This document shows positions 1 to 6,970 of a stretch of 55,206 nt of DNA, piece by piece. The DNA comes from an uncultured Oscillospiraceae bacterium (GTDB lineage: Bacteria; Bacillota; Clostridia; Oscillospirales; Oscillospiraceae), in assembly GCA_934572335.1 (NCBI GenBank), contig CAKTKU010000014.1, positions 1 to 55,206 of the forward strand, given 5' to 3'. How positions within the stretch are numbered: position 1 is the first letter of the stretch; the number at the start of each line of letters is the position of its first letter. The position numbers were made by a program, and so were the translations under genes. The notes beneath the pieces are model-generated. The model had not been told where the DNA came from, did not search any database, and saw nothing but the letters and a program-made list of their open reading frames with translations.

Positions 1-35
1 GCTTTCCCTGTATATACTTTAAGTTCTTTTTATTG

Positions 36-56
36 ACCCCCAGTTCAACTGGGGGT
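36..56 (+). terminator. Rho-independent terminator of an upstream gene
   Basis: An 8-bp stem (ACCCCCAG / CTGGGGGT) with loop TTCAA is followed by a T-rich tail. It would end a plus-strand transcript entering from outside the window. Confidence 0.7.
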
Positions 57-82
57 TTATTTTCGCTAAAGCTCCAATTTCA

Positions 83-114
83 AGCGGCGCGCTGTTTTAT
101 TGCAGCGCGCCGCT
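83..114 (-). terminator. Terminator-like hairpin after the membrane protein gene
   Basis: A perfect 12-bp GC-rich stem (83-94 with 103-114) with an 8-nt loop lies 20 bp beyond the stop of the minus-strand gene. The minus-strand tail is only weakly T-rich (TTGAAATT), so termination strength is uncertain. Confidence 0.55.
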
Positions 115-134
115 CAAAGCATCTCGTTATTCTG

Positions 135-1649
135 TTACTTCGTTCCACCGTGCGCTTTCAGCCTCACCCAAAGGCTGGACAGCATTCCGGCCCAAGCCTT
201 AAGCCCGGCGGCCGCCGCCGTGCAGAACACCGGCGCGTATATGTACAGATACCGAGCACGCGCCTCAAAAAGCAGCTCATACGCTGCGATGCCAAGCAGA
301 GCCAACCACAGGGCGGACATGCTTCCTTCCCGCCTGCACCCCGTACAGAATGCGGAAAACAGACTCATCATCAGCACACCGGCCCATAAAATCTGCTCAA
401 ACGCGAAAAAGTGTCGGTAATTACTGCTAGAATTGTAGAAAACAGAGCGCAACAACGGCGACAGCGATGAATTCGGCGGCTCCGGCACCGCACGGTAAAA
501 TTCACCCTCCATGCCCCACGCAAATGTTCCGTCGCCGTAGATAATGCGCATTTTCTTGTATAGGTGGCGTGCAATTCCCGCCGCGCCGAACTCATTCAGC
601 CGTTCCCGGCATTTCTCAAGGTCACCTGCGGTGCGCTCCGCCGCTGTGGCGAAAGTGGAAGAGTACCACACATCATTGGCGGAGTATACGCCGCCGGTCT
701 CTTCGTTCAGCCCCATCATTAAAAAGTGTGCCGCGCCGTATTTGCGCTCCGGGTCGAGGGAAAATCCGATACTGCGCCTCCCTGCGTCGATTGCTGTCTG
801 CGTTCCGGCGAAAGTCAGCCCCGCAAGCACCGCGGCCAGCGTCAACGCGGCAAAGCGCCGCCGCAGACCGTGAGCCCGTGCAAGCTCACAGCAGAATATG
901 GCGATGAGCATTATAAGGCACTGCGGCTTTATGAAGTACGATACGCAACCCAGCACGATGCACCCTGCGTATCTGATACTCCGCCGCGCCCTGCTGGGCA
1001 CAGGCTTTGCGTATAAATAGAAGCATGCCAGCGGCACAGCGAGACACAGCGCGTCGGAATAATATATCACCGTCCATGGGGATATCCCGAACAGCAGCGC
1101 CGCAGCGATATAGCCGCACAGTGCATATTTTTCATCGACGTACAGCTTCGCCGTCATGTATACCAGCGCGCAGGCAAGTGTATTTACGACGCAGTTTATC
1201 AGTACCATCCCCGGCATAGGCGACAGCCCCATGCCTATGTCGAACGTACGGCAGACGCGGAGAGTGAATATTTCTATAAAGGTTATGAGAAGGTTGTTCG
1301 GATATCTCTGATAGTCGTAATAGCTCGTCATGTCGTTTCTGTATTCACAGACGTACGCCTTCACCGCATCTGCGATGCGGCCAGCATCCCAGCCTGTTTC
1401 AAAGGCGATGTTGTACGCGCACAGAAGCTGCCATATGAAAAGCAGCGCGCCGATGGTTGCCGCCGCACGGTCACAACCGGAGCCGCGCCCGCAGCGGCGC
1501 ACAAGAAGCCCAACGCCCGCGGCGATGACTGCCGCCAATGCAAACCGCGCCACCGAACCCGGAAGCAGGACCAGCACCAGTGCAGCCGTGACAAAAATGA
1601 ATGCGCACCGTATTAGATTTAAAGAGCGTCCTTCCTCTGCAATGCCCAT
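135..1649 (-). CDS. Polytopic membrane protein, GT-C glycosyltransferase-like
   Basis: About 504 residues with roughly ten hydrophobic segments spread over the whole length. A periplasmic-type loop (about residues 300-400) precedes the last membrane cluster, which ends with an E-A-R-A-R-Y-L-Y motif. This architecture is seen in lipid-linked-sugar glycosyltransferases of the GT-C (PMT/ArnT-like) superfamily of Firmicutes. No specific family signature is secure, so substrate and reaction are not assigned. ATG at 1649 is preceded by a GTGGGG stretch. A GTG four codons upstream (1661) is the alternative start. The gene stands alone and is divergent from the dehydratase operon. Confidence 0.75.
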   Translation of the reverse strand: MGIAEEGRSLNLIRCAFIFVTAALVLVLLPGSVARFALAAVIAAGVGLLVRRCGRGSGCDRAAATIGALLFIWQLLCAYNIAFETGWDAGRIADAVKAYVCEYRNDMTSYYDYQRYPNNLLITFIEIFTLRVCRTFDIGMGLSPMPGMVLINCVVNTLACALVYMTAKLYVDEKYALCGYIAAALLFGISPWTVIYYSDALCLAVPLACFYLYAKPVPSRARRSIRYAGCIVLGCVSYFIKPQCLIMLIAIFCCELARAHGLRRRFAALTLAAVLAGLTFAGTQTAIDAGRRSIGFSLDPERKYGAAHFLMMGLNEETGGVYSANDVWYSSTFATAAERTAGDLEKCRERLNEFGAAGIARHLYKKMRIIYGDGTFAWGMEGEFYRAVPEPPNSSLSPLLRSVFYNSSSNYRHFFAFEQILWAGVLMMSLFSAFCTGCRREGSMSALWLALLGIAAYELLFEARARYLYIYAPVFCTAAAAGLKAWAGMLSSLWVRLKAHGGTK

Positions 1650-1670
1650 AGTATTCCCCACGCGCCGCTT

Positions 1671-1682
1671 GGAGGTTCCTCC
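1671..1682. repeat. 12-bp perfect palindrome near the membrane gene start
   Basis: GGAGGTTCCTCC reads the same on both strands. Its minus-strand GGAGG could act as, or hide, a ribosome binding site for the minus-strand gene, but it is about 16 nt from the GTG start and so is not an ordinary Shine-Dalgarno. Confidence 0.35.
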
Positions 1683-1719
1683 GTCGGGCGCTCATAGTAC
1701 TTATAGTAAATTTTCCAAT

Positions 1720-1749
1720 ATTCTATCACAGTGCGCCCGTTCTTGACAA
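1720..1749 (-). promoter_or_regulatory. Promoter of the minus-strand membrane gene
   Basis: On the minus strand, TTGTCA, an 18-bp spacer and TAGAAT, with a TGTGA extension just before the -10. It points toward the membrane protein gene. Confidence 0.55.
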
Positions 1750-1953
1750 GTGCGCAGAAGTTTGTCCTGAAGCGTACCGCAGGCGTAAATTCCGATGCTG
1801 CAATTAACATAAGAATACTGCCAAACACGCAGTTTAATGCGTCTAATCATACTTTAAAATGGTTTTTGTCTAAACACAGATTTAACAAGCGAAGAATTAT
1901 TTCAATTATTCTAACCAAAAAACCGCCTTGCAGACATTTTTTTAGTGTTTATC
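1750..1953. other. AT-rich divergent intergenic region
   Basis: With the promoters on either side this forms the 370-bp gap between divergent genes. It is AT-rich and has no convincing gene, riboswitch fold or repeat that I can recognise. Confidence 0.5.
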
Positions 1954-1982
1954 TTGCATATTTAACAGTGCTGTGATAAAAT
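1954..1982 (+). promoter_or_regulatory. Promoter of the CooC/dehydratase operon
   Basis: TTGCAT, a 17-bp spacer and TAAAAT, with a TG one base upstream of the -10 (extended -10). It lies 54 bp before the first start codon, which has a strong ribosome site (AAGGGGGG at 2022-2029). Confidence 0.75.
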
Positions 1983-2035
1983 ATCGACGAACAAAACGTG
2001 GCTATCACTATGCAATACTTTAAGGGGGGACGCAA

Positions 2036-2800
2036 ATGGAAAATAAGGCCAAGATTATCACGGTCGCAGGCAAGGGCGGGGTCGGCAAGACCTCCATTTC
2101 CGCTTCCATCGTGAGACTTCTCGTCGAAAAATACCCCGACAAGAGGATACTCGCGATCGACGCGGATCCCGCTGTCGGTCTGTCCGTTGCTCTTGGCGTG
2201 GACGTTAAGCTGACGCTGGACGATATTCGCATGAGCATCGTCGACAGTGTTGAAAACGGCGACACCAAGGAAGCGCTCGAACTCCTTTCGGAGGCGCGCT
2301 TCAGAATCTTCGATGCACTGGTGGAGATGCCGGGGTTCGCTTTCCTTGCGATCGGGCGTCCGGAGAGCTCCGGGTGCTACTGCAAGGTGAACTCCTATCT
2401 CAAAGAGGTCATCGGCATTCTCGCAAACAGCTTTGACTACGTCGTCATCGACGGCGAGGCGGGGATCGAGCAGATCCAGCGCCGTGTCATGGAGAAGGTC
2501 ACCCATCTGCTGCTGATCACCGACCAGAGCAAGAAGGGCGAGCAGGTCCTCGAGACCATCAAAGGAGTGGCGGACGAGCTTATCAGCTACGACAAGATAG
2601 GCGTCATCGTCAACCGCATGACCAATCCCGAGCTGAAGGATCTGGTCAACGTCCCCGGCGTGGAAGTCCTCGCCTACATCCCCGCGGACAGCGGCTTTGC
2701 CGCAAACGACATCAAGGGCAAGAGCGTCCTTGAGCTTCCCGCGGATTCCGTTATGCTCAAGGGAGTGAAGGAAGCACTCCAAAAAATAGAAATTCTTTAA
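2036..2800 (+). CDS. CooC-like nickel-maturation type P-loop ATPase
   Basis: 254 aa of the MinD/ArsA/CooC ATPase family. The deviant Walker A (G-K-G-G-V-G-K-T-S, residues 12-20) carries the extra signature lysine K13. D-A-D-P at 42-45 follows the switch I region. A C-Y-C motif at C114/C116 matches the CxC metal site known from CooC, the dimeric ATPase that helps load nickel into CO dehydrogenase. The D-G-E-A-G-I-E segment near 139-145 is also CooC-like. No CO dehydrogenase is present in this window. It is the first gene of the operon, 16 nt before the first dehydratase subunit, so its client is probably a protein of this operon. Family assignment is firm; nickel specificity is inferred. Confidence 0.85.
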   Translation: MENKAKIITVAGKGGVGKTSISASIVRLLVEKYPDKRILAIDADPAVGLSVALGVDVKLTLDDIRMSIVDSVENGDTKEALELLSEARFRIFDALVEMPGFAFLAIGRPESSGCYCKVNSYLKEVIGILANSFDYVVIDGEAGIEQIQRRVMEKVTHLLLITDQSKKGEQVLETIKGVADELISYDKIGVIVNRMTNPELKDLVNVPGVEVLAYIPADSGFAANDIKGKSVLELPADSVMLKGVKEALQKIEIL

Positions 2801-2816
2801 AGAAGAGGTGTAACAT

Positions 2817-4013
2817 TTGAAAGATCTTAAGCATCTGATCTACTTTGAAAGCCTGCTTGAGAATGCTGACAATGAACTGGTGAAACAGGCACAGGCCGAC
2901 GGCGGCATCGCACTCGGCTACACCTGCTATCACGTCCCCGAAGCGCTGCTGAACGTCGGCAACTGCTTCTCGGTTCGTCTGCGCGCTCCCAACACCGGCT
3001 CCATCGACATCGCCACCTACTACATGTCCAACTACACCTGCGAGTTTGCAAGAGCTCTCGTGGAGCGCGGCATCGAGGGCGGCTATCAGTTCCTCGACGC
3101 GATGATAGGCGTTGACGCCTGCTCCATGATGAACCGCGCGATGGAGCACTTTGAGCTCCTCAAGATCAACGAGAAGCCCAGCTTCTTCGTCACTCACTGC
3201 GACATCCCCTACAAAATCACCGATTACACCCTTGACTCCTATGTCAAGCAGATGCGTCTGCGCGTGCTCGACAGGATCACCGAGACCTTCGGCGTTGACA
3301 CCTCCGACGCTGCCATCCGCAAGGCCGTTGAGGAGCACAACGAGGTCTGCCGCATCATCTCCGAGATCGCCGATATGCGCAAGGCGGAGAACCCCGTCAT
3401 CACCGGATACGAGTTCCATGTCCTCAACCTCGTGACCTACACCTGCCCCAAGGCGCTCATCCTGCCGAAGCTGCGCGAGACTCTGGAAGAGCTGAAAAAG
3501 CGCAAGCCCGACAAGAAGCCCGCTTTCCGCGCCCGCGTTGCGATAGTCGGCTCCGAGATAGACGATCCCCAGCTCACCAAGCTCATCGAGGGCTGCGGCG
3601 CGCTGGTCGTGTCCGACCGTTACTGCTTCGGCTCCACTCCGGGGCGCGAGGTCATTGAGCTCAAGGACGATGAGGACGCACTGCGTCAGATCTGCCTGCA
3701 CGTGATGCAGCACTCGGAGTGCGCCCGTTACATAGCGGACGAGAAGGTGCTTCAGCGCCGCGAGACCGCTGACCGCCTCGCCAAGGAATACGGCGCGGAG
3801 GGCATCATCTACGAGCAGATGAAGTACTGCGACTACTGGGGCTTCGAGCGCGCTCTCGCGTCCCACATCATGCACGATGAGTACGGCTGGCCCGTTCTGT
3901 CCATCGACAGACTTTACAACAACGGCAACTCCGGTCAGCTCCGCACCCGTGTCCAGGCGTTTGTTGAATCCCTTGAGATCAAACGCATCCATAAAGAGGA
4001 GGGCAAAGAGTAA
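2817..4013 (+). CDS. 2-hydroxyacyl-CoA dehydratase (HGD-D) family subunit, small
   Basis: 398 aa, PF06050-type (HgdA/HgdB, BcrB/C, double-cubane protein relatives). The family's landmarks are present in order: Y-T-C-Y-H-V-P-E near 35-42, T-C-E-F-A-R-A near 74-80, H-C-D-I-P-Y-K near 127-133, M-K-Y-C-D-Y-W near 335-341, and the closing G-Q-L-R-T-R-V-Q-A-F-V-E at 373-384. Cysteines at 75, 102, 128 and 338 are candidate iron-sulfur ligands. Such subunits use an electron injected by an ATP-driven activator to perform radical dehydration or low-potential reduction. Start is TTG with GAGGTG six bases upstream. Its stop (TAA) overlaps the next ATG as TAATG, so translation is coupled. The substrate cannot be read from sequence. 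Confidence 0.88.
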   Translation: MKDLKHLIYFESLLENADNELVKQAQADGGIALGYTCYHVPEALLNVGNCFSVRLRAPNTGSIDIATYYMSNYTCEFARALVERGIEGGYQFLDAMIGVDACSMMNRAMEHFELLKINEKPSFFVTHCDIPYKITDYTLDSYVKQMRLRVLDRITETFGVDTSDAAIRKAVEEHNEVCRIISEIADMRKAENPVITGYEFHVLNLVTYTCPKALILPKLRETLEELKKRKPDKKPAFRARVAIVGSEIDDPQLTKLIEGCGALVVSDRYCFGSTPGREVIELKDDEDALRQICLHVMQHSECARYIADEKVLQRRETADRLAKEYGAEGIIYEQMKYCDYWGFERALASHIMHDEYGWPVLSIDRLYNNGNSGQLRTRVQAFVESLEIKRIHKEEGKE

Positions 4014-5806
4014 TGGCTAAGAAGGAAAAGATACAGTACCCGAATCCCGAGTTTTGGAGAGCCAAAGACGAGATGAACTGGGACAAGCAGAAGGAAAATC
4101 TGCTTGAGGTCGGCGGCATCTTCTGGGATATGCTCAAGGCGACCGATTGGAAAGCCTTCGGTCAGGGCTGGCTGAACACCCTCAAGGCTGACGGCGAGCG
4201 TATAAAGGGCGAGTATGCCGACTTTATGGCTCTCGACAGCGAGGGCAAGAAGGATCGCATCCTCAACGGTGAGCGCAGCCTCGGCCGCCTCTACGCCAAG
4301 GGCGCGATGGCGACTGTCCGCCGCGAGTGGCGCGGCATCAAGGACACCGCGTATGACTTCTACGAATGGGCGCGCATGTGGGGCATGCTCCTCATGACGT
4401 TCTCCAAGGACCTCATCCCAGCGCTCAACAGCGCGCTGTACTACCGCTGGATGATCTCCTACTTCTGCTGCCACGGCTTCATGGACAAGAACATCATGGG
4501 TCTGCGCGGCTCCAACCTGCGCATGAGCCATCTGCTCATTTACGATGTGTTCCGCTACGTCGCAGAGAACCTCGTTCTCTCCGCAAAGTGCGACGAGAAG
4601 AACGGCAACAGCGGCGCTCTCAACCAGAGGACCGTTCTGTTCGACGAGATGACCATGGGTCAGATCATGGCCGGCTTCCCCGACCTGTACGGTTTCCCCC
4701 ACCAGCTGCTCGGCGTGTTCCTCGTCTCCGAGATAGACCAGCTCACCTGCGTGCCGTATATCGACGCGGTCGAGTCCTACGGTCTGCCGGCTGACTGCTG
4801 CCCCGTTCCCTCTTCCGAGTGCGGCGCACTGGTCACCGACTCTCTGCCGCACATGGGCTCCTGCTTCCTCTCCTCCTCCATGCCCTGCGACGGCTCCACC
4901 ATGGCTTCCTCTTACTATAGCCGCCGCTTCCCGAACACCCCCGTGTTCCATCTGTGCTTCCCCGTCCGCTACATGGATGAGGAGACCGTCCAGATGGGTG
5001 CTGAGGACATCAAGGCGTGCATCAAGTTCATCGAAGAGAAGACCGGCGCAAAGTGGAACTGGGATGCTTACTTCACCCAGATCAAGCGCTTCAACATGGA
5101 GACCGACTACGAGCTTCAGAAGTGGGAAGTCAACAAGAGCGCTTACCCGCAGCTGCTCGGCCCGTGCTATGAGTTGTTCCGCAAGTGGAACTACGAGATG
5201 GACGGCGGTGCCGATCCCCGCACGGTCAAGACCTTCGAGAAGGTCAACGCGCTGCTCATGAAGGCCTACGAGAACAAGGAAGAGCCGTGGCCCGGCAAGA
5301 TGAAGTACCGCGCGATCGTGTGGTCCTGCCCGGCGCACTACTACGCCAACTTCTCCAACTGGCTGGCCAACTGCTGGGGCGTCAACGTCCTTGTGGAGAT
5401 GGAGTCTCTCAACTTCACCAAGCACCTCGAGACCGAGGACAAGGAAGAGGCAATGCGCGACCTCGCCCGTCTGTACGAGCGCATGGTCATGCGCCGTCAC
5501 ACCAACGGCGGTTACCAGAACGTTGTCGACGAGCTGTGGAAGCAGTGCGAGGACTGGAACGCGAAGCTCATCATCATGTACCAGAACGTCGCGTGCAAGA
5601 ACATGGCGACCGTTCAGGGCATACTGGACGATCAGGGCCGCGAGCGCGGCTACGACCTCATCTGGGTCGAGCACGATCTTATGGACCCGCGTACCGTCTC
5701 CCGCCGCACCATGCGCGACAAGGTCAGCGAGTATATGCGCACCGTTATGCGCGCAGAGCCGGTTGACCCGTCGCTGGTCGACTTCGACGACGAAGTGTGC
5801 ATGTGA
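4013..5806 (+). CDS. HGD-D family dehydratase/reductase subunit, large (597 aa)
   Basis: A second HGD-D-like subunit, about 150-200 residues longer than usual subunits (roughly 370-440 aa). The N-terminal 120 residues are charged and helical and do not look like the standard family start. A cysteine-dense stretch near residues 245-300 (D-C-C-P, S-E-C-G, G-S-C-F, M-P-C-D) lies where family members bind the cluster and substrate. Later cysteines sit in W-S-C-P-A-H-Y-Y and N-V-A-C-K-N-M. The C-terminus (S-R-R-T-M-R-D-K-V-S-E-Y-M) corresponds to the usual R-T-R-x-x-A-F-x-E end. It overlaps the small subunit by one base and presumably forms a heterodimer with it. It is not a close match to the HgdA or FldB/C sequences I know. 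Confidence 0.85.
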   Translation: MAKKEKIQYPNPEFWRAKDEMNWDKQKENLLEVGGIFWDMLKATDWKAFGQGWLNTLKADGERIKGEYADFMALDSEGKKDRILNGERSLGRLYAKGAMATVRREWRGIKDTAYDFYEWARMWGMLLMTFSKDLIPALNSALYYRWMISYFCCHGFMDKNIMGLRGSNLRMSHLLIYDVFRYVAENLVLSAKCDEKNGNSGALNQRTVLFDEMTMGQIMAGFPDLYGFPHQLLGVFLVSEIDQLTCVPYIDAVESYGLPADCCPVPSSECGALVTDSLPHMGSCFLSSSMPCDGSTMASSYYSRRFPNTPVFHLCFPVRYMDEETVQMGAEDIKACIKFIEEKTGAKWNWDAYFTQIKRFNMETDYELQKWEVNKSAYPQLLGPCYELFRKWNYEMDGGADPRTVKTFEKVNALLMKAYENKEEPWPGKMKYRAIVWSCPAHYYANFSNWLANCWGVNVLVEMESLNFTKHLETEDKEEAMRDLARLYERMVMRRHTNGGYQNVVDELWKQCEDWNAKLIIMYQNVACKNMATVQGILDDQGRERGYDLIWVEHDLMDPRTVSRRTMRDKVSEYMRTVMRAEPVDPSLVDFDDEVCM

Positions 5807-5841
5807 TCTCAGCACAGCATAAGTCTTTTACAGGTATTCAC

Positions 5842-5867
5842 GCCTGCCGCCGGCAAGCGCGGCAGGC
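5842..5867 (+). promoter_or_regulatory. Intercistronic GC hairpin before the activator gene
   Basis: A perfect 9-bp stem (GCCTGCCGC / GCGGCAGGC) with an 8-nt loop lies between the large subunit and the activator gene. It has no T-tract, so it is more likely an mRNA stability or processing element than a terminator. Confidence 0.5.
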
Positions 5868-5902
5868 AAATGTATAAATAAATTTAATGGAGGCAATACA
5901 TA

Positions 5903-6697
5903 ATGAAATACTTCGGCGGCTGCGACGTGGGTTCGACCTACACAAAGGCAGTTATACTTGACGAGACCGGCAAGATCGTTGCCGATACCACCATCCGCAG
6001 CAAGATCAACTCCGAGCAGAGCGCGATCGCGGCGATGGAAGAAGTCTGCAAGCAGGCTGGGCTTGCCAGCTCCAAGGATCTGGCGTACCTCATCGGTACG
6101 GGCTACGGCCGCAACAAGGTCCCCTTCGCGGATGAGAACATCTCCGAGATCAGCTGCCACGCAATGGGCGTGCACGTGACCGACCCCAGCGTCAAGGCGA
6201 TCATCGACATCGGCGGACAGGACGTCAAGGGCATCTCCATCGACACCGACGGCACGGTCAAGAACTTCGCAATGAACGACAAGTGCGCTGCCGGTACCGG
6301 CCGCTTCTTCGAGGCAATGGCGCGTTCCTTCGAGCTGAGCCTGCCCGAGTTCTCTAAGCTCTCCCTCAACGCGAAGAACGTCATCCCCATCACGGCTCAG
6401 TGCACCGTTTTTGCCGAGTCCGAGGTCATCACCCTTGTCGGTGAGGGCAAGGCGACCGATGAGATCGCCGCGGGCATCGAGATGGCAGTTGCAAAGCGCT
6501 GCTTCGTCATGGCGAAGAAGGCGGGCGCGACCGACAGCATCACGCTGACGGGCGGCTGCGCGAAGAACGACGGTCTGAAAGAGGCTATCGAGCACGTTCT
6601 CAAGCTCAAGGTCGTCAACCTCAAGACCGACCCCCAGCTCATGGGCGCTCTCGGCGCGGCAGAGTATGCACGCCAGAAGGGCATGAGCAAGAAGTAA
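5903..6697 (+). CDS. 2-hydroxyacyl-CoA dehydratase activator ATPase (HgdC/BcrA-BadG family)
   Basis: 264 aa, the usual length of the homodimeric activator (component A). ASKHA-fold phosphate loops are D-V-G-S-T-Y-T-K near 8-15 and D-I-G-G-Q-D near 102-107. The two cysteines bridging the intersubunit [4Fe-4S] cluster are C128 in N-D-K-C-A-A-G-T-G and C167 in A-Q-C-T-V-F-A-E-S-E, essentially where they sit in the known Acidaminococcus protein. It hydrolyses ATP to push one low-potential electron into the HGD-D pair just upstream. GGAGG lies before the ATG. Inverted-repeat hairpins bracket the gene on both sides, which may set its level apart from the subunits. Confidence 0.93.
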   Translation: MKYFGGCDVGSTYTKAVILDETGKIVADTTIRSKINSEQSAIAAMEEVCKQAGLASSKDLAYLIGTGYGRNKVPFADENISEISCHAMGVHVTDPSVKAIIDIGGQDVKGISIDTDGTVKNFAMNDKCAAGTGRFFEAMARSFELSLPEFSKLSLNAKNVIPITAQCTVFAESEVITLVGEGKATDEIAAGIEMAVAKRCFVMAKKAGATDSITLTGGCAKNDGLKEAIEHVLKLKVVNLKTDPQLMGALGAAEYARQKGMSKK

Positions 6698-6749
6698 TTC
6701 CGGCAGCACTGCCCCGGCGCTTTGCCGCGGCGGCACAGCCCCTAACGGG

Positions 6750-6776
6750 CGCGGGCGGCGTTTGCCGCCGCCCGCG
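6750..6776 (+). promoter_or_regulatory. Intercistronic GC hairpin after the activator gene
   Basis: A perfect 11-bp all-GC stem (6750-6760 with 6766-6776) and a 5-nt loop without a T-tract. It mirrors the hairpin before the activator gene and could protect or separate mRNA segments. Confidence 0.5.
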
Positions 6777-6808
6777 TCAGTCAATACGAAAGGAGCACAA
6801 CCAATAAT

Positions 6809-6967
6809 ATGTGGAAATTCATCAAGAAGCTTTTCTCAGTGATTATCACGGTCGTTGTGGTTCTGTTTGTCGTGTACTTCTGGAACCTTGATCAGAAGGT
6901 TCTCGGCTGGGCATACAAGCAGGTCAATGCCATGTTTGACCGCAAGAAGGTCGACCTGGTATTCTGA
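6809..6967 (+). CDS. Small single-span membrane protein (52 aa)
   Basis: 52 aa: a basic N-terminus (M-W-K-F-I-K-K), one hydrophobic segment at about residues 8-25 rich in V/I/L/F, and a basic C-terminal tail (D-R-K-K-V-D). This predicts a membrane anchor with the tail exposed. AGGAG lies 13 bases before the ATG. Its stop is three bases before the next ATG, and that next gene lacks a clear ribosome site, so the two are probably translationally coupled. I recognise no family. Position inside the dehydratase operon suggests it tethers or partners the downstream protein. Confidence 0.75.
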   Translation: MWKFIKKLFSVIITVVVVLFVVYFWNLDQKVLGWAYKQVNAMFDRKKVDLVF

Positions 6968-6970
6968 TTT

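Noticed and set aside
1619..1828. A 69-codon minus-strand frame upstream of the membrane protein gene
   Set aside because: Overlaps the predicted promoter and the next gene's start in a different frame, and no ribosome site was found.
3935..5815. A 626-codon minus-strand open frame opposite the large HGD-D subunit
   Set aside because: Antisense shadow of a gene with clear family motifs; Val/Asp/His-rich translation of the type seen opposite GC-rich genes.
2817..6697. Canonical hgdCAB, fldBCI or benzoyl-CoA reductase locus
   Set aside because: Large subunit is far too long, no adjacent CoA-transferase or dehydrogenase, and CooC and ACS-like genes are not part of those loci.
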